From contig NZ_AP019400.1 of NCBI RefSeq assembly GCF_004295585.1, forward strand, positions 3,384,001-3,448,000: a stretch of DNA of 64,000 nucleotides. The letters run 5' to 3'. Shown in pieces: positions 17,941-26,359 of the stretch; positions within the stretch are counted from its first letter, which is position 1; each line of letters begins with the position of its first letter. Both the position numbers and the translations under genes were made by a program. The DNA is from Cohnella abietis (lineage in GTDB: Bacteria; Bacillota; Bacilli; Paenibacillales; Paenibacillaceae). The notes beneath the pieces were generated by a model. The model ran no database searches and was not told the DNA's origin. It was given only the letters and a program-made list of their open reading frames with translations.

Positions 17941-19506
17941 ATGACCACCAGGACGAAGGCTGTTCTGAGCTTGGATATAGGATCTTCTTCATGCAAGGCC
18001 GCTCTGATTGATGCTCAAGGAAGGTTTTTGGCTGAAAGTAGTGCGGCTTATCGGATTCACAACGTGAAGGAAGGTTGGTTTAATCAAAATCCTGATGAAA
18101 TTTGGGAGGGGGCAAGTAAGGCGATTCGTGGTTTATTCGTGGGACAAGCAGGTTCCGACAATAAAGGCCAGATAGCTGTTGCTGCTCTATGCCTCAGCTC
18201 GCAAATCGGTTCCTATATGCTGGTCGATCGTGATAATAAGCCATTGACGGATTTTCTTTCATGGATGGACACTCGTGCTGTTGTCGAGTCGGAAGAGATG
18301 AAGAAAGCTTTTACCGAAGCTGAGCTTCGCTCCCAATTAGGGATGGATATTCCGGTTGGACCCAATTGGGTCATTCCGAAGCTTCGCTGGTTTAATCGGC
18401 ATCATCCGGATTTGTTGGAACGGGCGAGCTTGGTTGTGCAGCCTAAAGAATGGGTGATCTGGAATCTGACGGGAAGCTGGATGTCAGACCAAACCAGCGC
18501 AAAGGGCTGCGTACACCAGCAAAGCTTAAAGCCAGCCAGCAAACTGCTAGAGTGGGCAGGTGCGGGACCGGATATCGTTCCACCGATTGGTTTACCCCAC
18601 GATATTGCCGGAACACTGATTCCAGCCGTTGCAGACCGACTTGGTCTTCCGAGCGGTATACCGGTTGTGCTTGGATGGAATGACATGAGTGCGGCTTTGC
18701 TTGGGTTAGCGGGGTTACCTGATCGTCTTACCGGCTTTGACATTACCGGTACGTCGGAGCATGTGGGTCTGATAGAGCCTGGTTTGTTCTCTCCAGTTCC
18801 GAAATATGTGGAGGGAATGAACTGGGTGCCGCTTGGAGAGACACATCGGGTAATCTATGGTGTTACTTCAACAGGGGGACAGGCATTAAAGTGGTTTGTC
18901 GAGCAGATTGATCAATATGGAAAGAACGATATAAACAGCTCTGTAGACTACGATACCATTTTGCGTCAGGCAGGGAGCATTAGTGCTGGTTCGGAGGGGC
19001 TGTTGTTTCTGCCTTATCTGAGCGGGGAGAGATCGCCTTGGTGGAACCCAGCGGCCAGAGGCGTGTTTTTTGGGCTGAATCCTTCTCATGATCGGTCGCA
19101 CATGGCGCGGGCTGTCATGGAAGGGGTTGGCTATGCCTTGTGTACGATGATAGATCGTCTGCCCGTGAAACCGGCCAACATGTTAGTCGCTGGTGGATCA
19201 AGCCGTAATCGGCTATGGAATCAAATAAAGGCGAATCAGATCGGGGTACCGTTTAGTCGTCTAGAGACAACAGAAGCAGGATGTCTTGGAGCAGCGATTT
19301 TAGCTGCATATGCGCTTGGTTGGTATAGCTCTTTACGTGAGACGGGAAACCAGATGATTCGCATAGCGGAAACCTACGAGCCTGACCGCTCAGTTAGCAG
19401 CATATATGAGGAAGGATACGGACGATTCGTAGATTTGTACCATGCACTCGTGCCCGTATTCAGCAGGGAATCATCGAATAGAGACATAGGGGGGAGCTCG
19501 CAATGA
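17941..19506 (+). CDS. FGGY-family carbohydrate kinase
   Basis: A 521-residue cytosolic kinase of normal family length; ATG at 17941 after GGGGGGGAT. The N-terminal phosphate-binding loop is LSLDIGSSSCKAALID (about 10-25), and the C-terminal ATPase motif is NMLVAGGSSRNRLWNQIKA, with EAGCLGAAILAAYALG close to the end. FGGY members phosphorylate xylulose, ribulose, glycerol, erythritol and related compounds; I cannot fix the substrate. It opens a tightly packed operon with two MtlD-like dehydrogenases and an aldolase, so it probably phosphorylates an imported polyol or ketose. Confidence 0.92.
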   Translation: MTTRTKAVLSLDIGSSSCKAALIDAQGRFLAESSAAYRIHNVKEGWFNQNPDEIWEGASKAIRGLFVGQAGSDNKGQIAVAALCLSSQIGSYMLVDRDNKPLTDFLSWMDTRAVVESEEMKKAFTEAELRSQLGMDIPVGPNWVIPKLRWFNRHHPDLLERASLVVQPKEWVIWNLTGSWMSDQTSAKGCVHQQSLKPASKLLEWAGAGPDIVPPIGLPHDIAGTLIPAVADRLGLPSGIPVVLGWNDMSAALLGLAGLPDRLTGFDITGTSEHVGLIEPGLFSPVPKYVEGMNWVPLGETHRVIYGVTSTGGQALKWFVEQIDQYGKNDINSSVDYDTILRQAGSISAGSEGLLFLPYLSGERSPWWNPAARGVFFGLNPSHDRSHMARAVMEGVGYALCTMIDRLPVKPANMLVAGGSSRNRLWNQIKANQIGVPFSRLETTEAGCLGAAILAAYALGWYSSLRETGNQMIRIAETYEPDRSVSSIYEEGYGRFVDLYHALVPVFSRESSNRDIGGSSQ

Positions 19507-20681
19507 AAGCAATTATATTCGGTGGTGGTAAAATAGCGCGTGGATTTATCGCCCATCTATTGTATTTAAGCAAGGCTGAAATCGTATTTGTCGATGTGAA
19601 TGAGCAATTGGTTAGCATGTTGAACAATCGAGATCATTATCGTGTGCACATTATGGGAGCCGATCATAAGAGTGCTGATATTAAAGGCTTCTCGGGGTTG
19701 TCTCTTTCTGATGCAGAAGGCATCGCCAAGGTGTGGGAAGAGGCAGATGTTGCATTCACATCAGTCGGCGGGAAAAATCTATCTGCTCTTGCCAAGTCAA
19801 TGGCGGCAGCGTTCGCGCTTCGTTGCCAAAAGCCGTTTACTAAGCCGTTTCAGATTATTACCTGTGAGAATTGGAAACGTCCTGCCGCGGAGCTGAAGCT
19901 TGAGGTTCGCAAGCACTTAACCGACGATCAAATCCAATTGTTCGATCAATGGGTTGGAATAGCTGAGGCTGCTGTCATGCGTTCAGCGGTCGAGCCACCA
20001 CAAGCGCTTATCGATGCAGACCCATTGTGTGTATGCGTTCAAGATCATTGGGAGCTTCCCGTGGACCTGGATGCGGTGGTCGGAGAACCGCCTGAAATTG
20101 AACATGTCCGCTATATTAGCCAATTTGGTGGTTTTCTCGAACGGAAAATTTTCACGAACAATACCGGGAACGCAACGATTTCCTATCTTGGCAATCTCAA
20201 AAAACACTTGCTTGTATCTGACGCGGCGAACGATGCAGACATTGAGCAGCTTCTTGATGTTGTGTATGGAGAGACTGGAAAGGCATTAAGCGCAGAATAC
20301 GGAATTCCGCTGCCGGAACAGATCGAATTCGCCCACAAGGCAAAGAAGAAGTATCAGGATGCGAATATCGTTGATTATGTCGAGAGACACGCCCGTGATC
20401 CCATTCGTAAGCTAGGACCGGAGGATAGACTTGTCGGGGCTGCTCGTCTAGCCGAACGGCATGGCATTGAACCGATGGGTATTGCTACAGCTATAGCTGC
20501 CGCTCTTTATTACGATCAACCATCCGATCCATTTGCCGTGGTTCTTAAGGAACGACGCGAATCCGAAGGTGTTGTTAATGTGATGACCGATATTTGCGGC
20601 ATAGCTGAGGATGAGCCTCTTGGCAAGCTCGTTCAGAGCAGAATCGTATGGCTGCAAATGAAAGGATGGATTTCAATATGA
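19503..20681 (+). CDS. Mannitol-1-phosphate 5-dehydrogenase-like polyol(-phosphate) dehydrogenase, paralog 1
   Basis: A 392-residue protein of the mannitol dehydrogenase/MtlD superfamily. It begins MKAIIFGGGKIARGF, matching the MtlD N-terminus (nucleotide-binding GxGxxxRGF). The central motif NNTGNATISYLGNLK corresponds to the NxxHAxxAYLG catalytic region, and EFAHKAKKKYQD and DPIRKLGPEDRLVGAARLA match the C-terminal domain. It overlaps the kinase gene by 4 bp (ATGA). With its neighbour it probably interconverts a polyol phosphate and a ketose or aldose phosphate. It is not a copy of paralog 2; the two are clearly diverged. Confidence 0.87.
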   Translation: MKAIIFGGGKIARGFIAHLLYLSKAEIVFVDVNEQLVSMLNNRDHYRVHIMGADHKSADIKGFSGLSLSDAEGIAKVWEEADVAFTSVGGKNLSALAKSMAAAFALRCQKPFTKPFQIITCENWKRPAAELKLEVRKHLTDDQIQLFDQWVGIAEAAVMRSAVEPPQALIDADPLCVCVQDHWELPVDLDAVVGEPPEIEHVRYISQFGGFLERKIFTNNTGNATISYLGNLKKHLLVSDAANDADIEQLLDVVYGETGKALSAEYGIPLPEQIEFAHKAKKKYQDANIVDYVERHARDPIRKLGPEDRLVGAARLAERHGIEPMGIATAIAAALYYDQPSDPFAVVLKERRESEGVVNVMTDICGIAEDEPLGKLVQSRIVWLQMKGWISI

Positions 20682-21874
20682 GTATGAGTGCTACGAATGA
20701 TAAAAAAGCCGTTATTATCGGGGCGGGTCAAACTGGTAGGGGATTTACAGCACGTATGGTGGCCTCATCGGATTATCGGATTTCGTTTATCGATACGTCT
20801 GAGGAATTAGTAAGCCAATTGAACGAGGATGGGGCTTATACGATTCATTATTACAACAAGGGGCTACCCCCGGTAAGAATCGCGAACGTTTCAGCCTACT
20901 TGGCGGGAACGGAAGAAGCTGTGGAAGAAGTGGCAACATCTAGACTGACTTTCACTGCCATCGGAGAGTCTAATTTACCAACATTAGTTGAGCTACTCGT
21001 TAAGGCCAGCTTGCTTCGCAAAGGGCTTGGGATCCATGGGCCGCTCAATGTTATCACGTGCGAGAACGGGACTGCTCCCGGCAACGTGCTCAGGAAGGCG
21101 CTGAAGGCTGCCAATTCTTCGGTGGAGAGCGATATCATTATTGCTGAATCAGCTATTTTTTGCACGACAGTAAATCTGTCAGAAACAAGACTGGATATTC
21201 TTTCGGAAAATTACCCGGAGCTGCCATATGACGGAGAAGTGCTTACAGGTGACCTGGGCATTCCATGTCTAGTGCCGACTGAACGCTTTCCGCTTCTATT
21301 ACAGCGCAAAATATTTACGTATAACTGTATTAGCGCTTGCGTTACTTATCTGGGTGCATTCAAAGCATATGATATCTACGCCGAAGCGGCTAATGACCCA
21401 GATGTGAGCTATTTGCTTGATCGACTGGCAGAGCCGTTAAACCAAGCTCTTAGCGTTAAGCTGGGATTTGATCTAGAAGATCAGCACCAGTTCTCGAAGA
21501 GAGCAGTTGCCAAATTCAGCGATTACACCATTGTTGATTACGTAGATAAGAATGCAAGAGACGTTGCCCGTAAGCTGGGACCGACCGATCGTTTAATTGC
21601 GCCAGCACAGATGATATTGGAGACAGGTGGAGATCCATCCGTACTTGCGCTCGTCATCGCAGCTGCTCTTCATTATGCTAAACGAGAGAGAGAAGCTTCG
21701 ACGACTGCTTCTACGTCTACAGAAGAATTCGATTTTGCTGCTGTTCTGATGAAATGGAGTGGACTTTCCTCTGAACATCCGCTTATGCCGAGGGTCACAC
21801 ATTATTATGACGAGCTAGAACAGATCGGACGAGGATCAGGAAAAGACTGGACGAAACTAATAGGGGGTATCTAA
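20678..21874 (+). CDS. Mannitol-1-phosphate 5-dehydrogenase-like polyol(-phosphate) dehydrogenase, paralog 2
   Basis: About 398 residues from the ATG at 20678, which overlaps the upstream stop (ATGA) and has AAAGGATGG before it. The nucleotide-binding motif is AVIIGAGQTGRGFTARMV. NVITCENGTAPGNVLRKAL and YNCISACVTYLGAFKAYD mark the substrate region, and DVARKLGPTDRLIAPAQM marks the C-terminal domain. Where paralog 1 has TNNTGNATISYLG, this protein has TYNCISACVTYLG, so the two active sites differ. Two successive non-identical dehydrogenases suggest two redox steps or an epimerising oxidation-reduction pair. Confidence 0.85.
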   Translation: MSMSATNDKKAVIIGAGQTGRGFTARMVASSDYRISFIDTSEELVSQLNEDGAYTIHYYNKGLPPVRIANVSAYLAGTEEAVEEVATSRLTFTAIGESNLPTLVELLVKASLLRKGLGIHGPLNVITCENGTAPGNVLRKALKAANSSVESDIIIAESAIFCTTVNLSETRLDILSENYPELPYDGEVLTGDLGIPCLVPTERFPLLLQRKIFTYNCISACVTYLGAFKAYDIYAEAANDPDVSYLLDRLAEPLNQALSVKLGFDLEDQHQFSKRAVAKFSDYTIVDYVDKNARDVARKLGPTDRLIAPAQMILETGGDPSVLALVIAAALHYAKREREASTTASTSTEEFDFAAVLMKWSGLSSEHPLMPRVTHYYDELEQIGRGSGKDWTKLIGGI

Positions 21875-21875
21875 A

Positions 21876-22532
21876 ATGGAATTTTATCTGGATACAGCGA
21901 ATATAGAAGAAATTAAAGAAGCTGGAAATCTGGGCTTTCTGGACGGAGTTACAACTAATCCTAGTATATTGGCTAAAGAAGGAGAAAATCCTGAAAGCCG
22001 TATTAAGGAAATTGCTAACTATGTACCAGGTAAAATATGGTGTCAGGTTACGGCCGAAACAGCGGATGAGATGTACGAACAAGCTCGTACGATGAATAGT
22101 TGGGTGAAGCATGCAGTAATCAAGCTGCCGATGACTCCGAATGGACTTTCTGCGGCGGCAAGGCTTGTTCAGCAAGGCATCGAGGTGAATATGACACTTG
22201 TATATTCTTTGCCTCAAGTGCTTCTGGCTGCTAAAGCAGGTGTAACGTATATCAGTCCGTATGTGGGCAGAATCGATGATTTAGGCTGGGACGGGCAACG
22301 TTTCATTCAGGAAGCGCTAGACACGCTTCAAAAGCTCGGTTCAACAACTAAAGTCATTGCCGCGAGCATTCGCAGCCCGCAGGTCGTTGTTGATTTAGCG
22401 GTCAGCGGCGTTCATGCAGTGACGATGCAATACGGCGTACTTCAAGCGATGTTCCGCTCACCGATGACTGATATCGGACTAGCCAGCTTTCAAGCAGATT
22501 GGAACGGCCTTCAAGCGAAATTAAATGGGTAA
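21876..22532 (+). CDS. Fructose-6-phosphate aldolase / small transaldolase (FSA/TalC type)
   Basis: A 218-residue enzyme of the short transaldolase group. The Schiff-base lysine is Lys 83 in VIKLPMTPNG, with Asp 6 (YLDTAN) and Asn 28 (TTNPSIL) at the usual active-site positions. Members cleave fructose 6-phosphate to dihydroxyacetone and glyceraldehyde 3-phosphate, or act on related ketose phosphates. It starts 1 bp after the previous stop and is the last gene of the operon. It is likely the step that feeds the oxidised polyol phosphate into glycolysis. Confidence 0.93.
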   Translation: MEFYLDTANIEEIKEAGNLGFLDGVTTNPSILAKEGENPESRIKEIANYVPGKIWCQVTAETADEMYEQARTMNSWVKHAVIKLPMTPNGLSAAARLVQQGIEVNMTLVYSLPQVLLAAKAGVTYISPYVGRIDDLGWDGQRFIQEALDTLQKLGSTTKVIAASIRSPQVVVDLAVSGVHAVTMQYGVLQAMFRSPMTDIGLASFQADWNGLQAKLNG

Positions 22533-22557
22533 TTACGGTGCTGAGTAAGAGCGTGAA

Positions 22558-22598
22558 AATAGGCCGCCTCCGGTTTTATGGAGGGGGCCTATTTTAAT
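22558..22598 (+). terminator. Intrinsic terminator of the polyol operon
   Basis: The stem AATAGGCC-GCCTCC pairs with GGAGG-GGGCCTATT, loop GGTTTTAT, and is followed by TTAA. It follows the aldolase gene by 25 bp. Confidence 0.85.
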
Positions 22599-22624
22599 GG
22601 AATGAAGCGGTTTACTTGCGGTGT

Positions 22625-22752
22625 TTATTCACACTCTAGTGTTGTAATGCCGACCATACCATTTACTTTGAGTGACGTAGTAAGGGAGAGCGGATTTTTG
22701 CCTATTTTGTCCCAGTCCATGTAGGTGTAATAATTGTAAGACCGCGTTCAAT
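22625..22752 (-). pseudogene. Possible coding remnant
   Basis: On the minus strand an open stretch of about 40 codons reads ...YNYYTYMDWDKIGKN, then PLSLTTSLKVNGMVGITTL, and stops at 22625. It has protein-like composition but no start or SD, and an in-frame stop just upstream. It may be the 3' end of a lost gene. No family recognised. The remainder of 22599-22889 shows nothing I can identify. Confidence 0.25.
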
Positions 22753-22889
22753 CAGGCGAAAGTGATAGTGAGAAAAATACATATGAGGGAGTCAAGCGAA
22801 TCCAGCAGGAAGAAAAGGGTTCTGAGCAGAAAAAGTATAAGAATATCTACTTAGGCGACCATGTTATTCCAATAAAGAATTGAAGAAAA

Positions 22890-23399
22890 GTGGTGGGTCA
22901 AATCCTACATCTATTTAATGTTTACAACATTCCTGTGGAGTGGTTAACAATCTATGTTGGTAGGAAATTAGGTTATTTACAAACAAAGGAAATAAATGAA
23001 TATTCAATTCAATCCATATTGGACAATCCTAATCTTAACGACAGAATACTGGATCTTTCGTGGGAGACAGACGAATTGGTTTTAGAAGAAATGTTAAGTG
23101 AGGTGGTTGGGGGCTGTAATGAAACATCTGAAGAATGGCAATTGGAGTTGAAAAAATTTAGATATATTCAACTCAAAGAACTAGAAAAAAATGCAATCAG
23201 TAAAGAGTTGTTAATTCGAAAAATAGCAGAAATTTATGCGGATTTCGGATATCCACAAGAAATGGAAAAGTTCATTTATTATATGCCAGCTACAGATGGC
23301 TTTAATCCACAAGCTCATTCGAGCGAGGAAAACTTAGATAGATTGTTAGAGTTTTTTAAAGAGTTTCTTTTAGAAGAGGCTTCTGAGATAACAATTTAA
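22890..23399 (+). CDS. DUF2247-like protein
   Basis: A 169-residue acidic protein. The pattern IPVEWLTIYVGRKLGYLQTK near the N-terminus and KIAEIYADFGYPQEMEKFIYYMP near 125-147 match my recollection of DUF2247, a family of unknown function seen in Bacillus and relatives, sometimes next to polymorphic toxins. The start is GTG with only a weak purine-rich leader, so the true start is uncertain. It has its own terminator at 23423. Possibly an orphan immunity protein; that is inference from family habits and the accessory context. Confidence 0.6.
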   Translation: MVGQILHLFNVYNIPVEWLTIYVGRKLGYLQTKEINEYSIQSILDNPNLNDRILDLSWETDELVLEEMLSEVVGGCNETSEEWQLELKKFRYIQLKELEKNAISKELLIRKIAEIYADFGYPQEMEKFIYYMPATDGFNPQAHSSEENLDRLLEFFKEFLLEEASEITI

Positions 23400-23422
23400 T
23401 ATCATCACTAGACGACAAGCTG

Positions 23423-23457
23423 ACCACATGTGAGAGTAACAACTCCATTTGGTTTTT
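23423..23457 (+). terminator. Terminator of the dispersed CCACNTGTGAGAGTAAC family, copy 2
   Basis: The stem ACCACATG... pairs with ...CCATTTGGT and is followed by TTTTTT. The middle, TGTGAGAGTAACAACTCCAT, nearly repeats the terminator at 11085-11121. A degenerate third copy is at 26360-26390. Confidence 0.75.
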
Positions 23458-23691
23458 TGCTGTTCCTAGTGGCTATTCAATCATTCAGATTGATTGATCA
23501 AATACTTCCAGTAAGTCGAAACTTAACAAAACCACTTAAAGTTGCAACAAGATTAAGAGAAGAAATAATTGATATAATGCAGTATTAGTCTTGCGTACAA
23601 TTTCTAATTCAATTATTGCAGGAAGACAAGAGGACTGAGCAGAAGAAGTACATGTAAAGCTACTCACAATGTCAAAGTTGTAAATCTAGGA

Positions 23692-23877
23692 ATGAGTGTG
23701 GAAACAGGCAAAAATATTACTTTTATTGTATTAATTTTAACTGTTATATCTTATGCATTTGGTTCTTTCACAGACGAATTAAATCTTATTACATTAGCTA
23801 GGATTTTTTTATCGTCAACTTTTATATATATAGCTTTGGATTTTGCGTATCATTTCTTTATTCGTCCTAAGCCTTAA
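23692..23877 (+). CDS. Small predicted membrane protein
   Basis: A 61-residue protein with two hydrophobic segments (ITFIVLILTVISYAFG and FLSSTFIYIALDFAYHFF) and a basic C-terminus IRPKP. The start is ATG with a weak TAGGA four bases upstream; GTG at 23698 is an alternative. No family recognised. It sits alone in the accessory region, and coding is plausible but not certain. Confidence 0.4.
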   Translation: MSVETGKNITFIVLILTVISYAFGSFTDELNLITLARIFLSSTFIYIALDFAYHFFIRPKP

Positions 23878-23934
23878 GTTTTTTGGTTTAGAGGCAACAA
23901 CAAGAACTTATATACAATAAAAAAGCTCGTATGC

Positions 23935-24072
23935 TTATGATGAAAGCCATTCTAAAAACTTAAGTCGATTTCCAAAGGAATCATTTAAATAGAAGCGCCT
24001 TACTCCTTCATCAGCCCTTGCTTTATCATCAATTACTTGAATATTATTGTGATGAATATATGTGACCGGCAT
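23935..24072 (-). pseudogene. VOC (glyoxalase/bleomycin-resistance) C-terminal fragment
   Basis: A 45-codon open stretch on the minus strand reads IHHNNIQVIDDKARADEGV, then RRFYLNDSFGNRLKFLEW, and stops. The pattern RRFY(L/V)xDxFGNRLEFLEW is the standard end of glyoxalase-fold VOC proteins, including the metal-ligand glutamate position (here Lys-Phe-Leu-Glu). The N-terminal two thirds are missing, so this is a remnant. Confidence 0.6.
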
Positions 24073-24081
24073 TAACGTTAC

Positions 24082-24178
24082 TAGAGGACGAGATAATGTC
24101 TGTGTAGTCAATACTACAGTTCCATTAGATATTTCAGGAAGAATTATGGGAATTGGGAATGTTCCGGCAAGGAATTAG
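24082..24178 (+). pseudogene. Possible C-terminal remnant upstream of the DUF6881 gene
   Basis: A plus-strand open stretch reads TRGRDNVCVVNTTVPLDIS, then GRIMGIGNVPARN, and stops 12 bp before the TTG of the DUF6881 gene. It has no start of its own. Position and tail-like composition would fit the end of a polymorphic toxin followed by its immunity gene, but I do not recognise the toxin family. Confidence 0.35.
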
Positions 24179-24190
24179 GAGGTATTCATT

Positions 24191-24490
24191 TTGGAGTATT
24201 TGAGATGTAAATGGATTCATGATCTTGTGAATGAACCAACGATAATAATATTAGAGATTGATGAAAACCGATTCGAGACCCGAAAAATCGAAATTTTTAG
24301 GGACGGAAAATTTGGAATCGCAGCGCCTAATCTGGAGTATATGAATACCCGCTTAGGTGAAGTTCCTTTGCCTGAGATGGAGGAGATTGCGAGGGACGAG
24401 CAATTCAAAGTGCAAATTATTTCAAGTCAGGAGTTTAATGAAATATGGAGGGATAAAATACAATTATTTATTAGATTTCTTAAAGATTGA
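24191..24490 (+). CDS. DUF6881 family protein, probable immunity protein
   Basis: A 99-residue protein. A TTG start follows AGGAGGT with a 7-nt gap. EYLRCKWIHDLVNEPTIII, then IEIFRDGKFGIA and PLPEMEEIARDEQFKVQIIS, match the DUF6881 pattern (WxHDxxxEP...RKVEIFRDG...G..PVPxxxEI). This family is often found downstream of secreted or contact-dependent toxins. Here only a toxin-tail-like remnant precedes it. An immunity role is inference. Confidence 0.7.
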   Translation: MEYLRCKWIHDLVNEPTIIILEIDENRFETRKIEIFRDGKFGIAAPNLEYMNTRLGEVPLPEMEEIARDEQFKVQIISSQEFNEIWRDKIQLFIRFLKD

Positions 24491-24707
24491 ATCGGTAACT
24501 ACTAGAGTTGTTTCGATTTATAAGGTCTATAGAATTGGGACCATAGAAAGTTTCAGATTAGCGGGAAAATCTTAAAACTTGTTATTGGAGCAGAGGTGCT
24601 GAGTTTTATTGAAACATTGCGTAGAGATAGTGCAAAGAAAAAGTGATTTATAAATTAGGCTCTGTTATTTTTTATTGTTGGTTTTCGACCAAATGGAAAC
24701 CGCCACT

Positions 24708-24730
24708 AAAAATGGCGGTTAATGTCCCGT
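24708..24730 (-). terminator. Terminator of the passenger lipoprotein gene
   Basis: The stem AACCGCCA/TGGCGGTT has a 7-nt loop. On the minus strand it follows the lipoprotein stop by 4 bp, although the T-run is short. It lies inside the mobile element, close to its left end. Confidence 0.6.
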
Positions 24731-24734
24731 TATG

Positions 24735-25148
24735 TCACTTTGTAACCAGTAAACCCTCCATAACAAATTTAACACGTTCATCTTCAAAAGCGTCATCCGC
24801 GACATGGAAAAGTAATATATTAGCTACCTGATATTTGCTATGTGAAACTACATCTGCTGTCGCTGTATTATCTTCGAAATCCTTTAATCCCTTTTTAGCC
24901 TCTTTGCTGGAGGTAAAGATATATATGCTAATGGACTGTTTATCATCAAACAGATATCGTTCAGGTGAGACATGATTATAAGTTCTTGAAAACACAGATT
25001 CTGGATTAGTTTTTGTTTGCTTTGATAACTGAATCCCATGGCTTTCAAATGAATCTTTAATTTGAGCAGACGTAACAATTATTTCATCATCTGTACATCC
25101 TGTAATTATAAAACACATCAAAAAAACTACCATCATCATTTTTCTCAC
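24735..25148 (-). CDS. Passenger lipoprotein of unknown function inside the IS1595-like element
   Basis: A 137-residue protein with a GTG start after GGGGGT. The signal peptide is MRKMMMVVFLMCFIITGC (Cys 18 lipidated). The mature domain contains SFESHGIQLSKQTKTNPES and SIYIFTSSKEAKKGLKDFED, a short alpha-beta pattern like many Bacillus lipoproteins of unknown role. It is intact while the transposase is broken. It is between the element's inverted ends, so it is mobile cargo. No function is proposed. Confidence 0.75.
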   Translation of the reverse strand: MRKMMMVVFLMCFIITGCTDDEIIVTSAQIKDSFESHGIQLSKQTKTNPESVFSRTYNHVSPERYLFDDKQSISIYIFTSSKEAKKGLKDFEDNTATADVVSHSKYQVANILLFHVADDAFEDERVKFVMEGLLVTK

Positions 25149-25348
25149 TTACATTTACCCCCTATAACGTTATTAGGTTATGAAAAACCATTTCATTTTT
25201 TACTGTTAGTTCATGAAGTAAATGATGTTCGGCGAAGAGTGATGTTTGTCTCATTTACAGTAAACTGGCAAGAGGCGACCAGCATGCTCTTCTTAATCGA
25301 CGTTGTATTCTCATATTCCTTGCTATCCAAATAACGGAACCAAGCCAG

Positions 25349-26256
25349 TTAATGTTGCAAATACTTGGTTGCTACACCATTAAAACGGTCAATCCAGCGT
25401 TTTAAACGACTATGATAGTTGTTTACATTTTGAATATGGTAAACGCCTTTAACACGCTGTTTGCCATCCGATTTGAAGCGGTAGTGGATTAATCCTTTCG
25501 AATTAGCGTAGGAACTAAATGCCCTCCACGAATCAGTACAAAGTACGTTTGACTCAGACAAATGACAGCCGATAGCCTCATCCAATTTAGCTGTCCGAAT
25601 AAGTCCTCGTCCAAGAACGCCAGAGAAAGTCATCTTCTGACGGTCACGAGCAACCAATACACATATTTGTTCGTTACTGATCCCACGATATTTAGCTTTG
25701 CCGCCACGTTTGCGGGACTTGCGTTCAGAGATATTCTTTTTGCCCTTTTCAGAGAACAAGAAATAGGTCTCATCCATTTCGACGATGCCTTGTAAAGTAT
25801 TAATTGGTATTTGTTTCAGAGCAGAAAGAATCTTATGCCGCCAGTAAAACAGGGTTACATGAGTTACCTCATCATTTAACAGCTCGGCACATTTTCTCAA
25901 TGAAAAACCTTCAATCATACATTCTATGAATCGAACCCATAGGTGAGGTCTTCTTGTGCGTTGAAGAGGAGTATTGGTGAGGTCGTTAAACGTTTGACGA
26001 CAGGATTTACAGCGGTAACGTTGCCGCTTAACCTCACCTGCACGAGTTTTGATTACGTATTTTCCAAACCGCACAACCGAGTGGTCATTGCAATGTGGAC
26101 AAACAAGTCCATCTTAATGCTTTAGTTCCTGGATTTCATCAATTGCTCGATTTGGAGTCGTCAAGTTTTTTGTTCGGACTGTAAAAAGTATATTAGTTAA
26201 CGCTTACCGTTATCGTCTAAAGCATCAGCGAGCTTCTTCAGTTCCTTTAAATCCAT
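25349..26256 (-). pseudogene. IS1595-family transposase, inactivated
   Basis: The longest open part (241 codons from 26074) has the ISXO2-like DDE region: GIVEMDETYFLFSEKG, CTDSWRAFSSYA and NVNNYHSRLKRWIDRFNGV. The zinc-finger N-terminus is broken. A start at 26256 gives MDLKELKKLADALDDN and then a stop. A second frame reads NRAIDEIQELKH, then TAA where a Gln codon is expected, then DGLVCPHCNDHSVVRFGKY. At least one frameshift and one nonsense change therefore separate start from catalytic domain. Reinitiation at GTG 26074 would lack the zinc finger's first CxxC. Confidence 0.88.
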
Positions 26257-26359
26257 AGGTAAATCATCTCCGAACCATGATATTACGCTTATTATAGAAC
26301 GATTGTTCCTATATATCAAATATCAACAATAAGATTTAACAGAGCCATAAATTAAGAAA

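Larger units (their letters stand above)
24650..26354. mobile_element. IS1595-family element with passenger gene and 8-bp target duplication
   Basis: The element runs from 24658 to 26346 (1689 bp) between inverted ends that match at 20 of 23 positions; both begin GGCTCTGTTA and share ATTGTTG. It is flanked by the perfect 8-bp direct repeat ATAAATTA at 24650-24657 and 26347-26354, the target duplication size of the IS1595 family. It carries a decayed transposase (25349-26256, minus) and a lipoprotein gene (24735-25148, minus). About 200 bp between them shows no clear gene. Passenger genes are known in some IS1595 groups. Confidence 0.9.
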
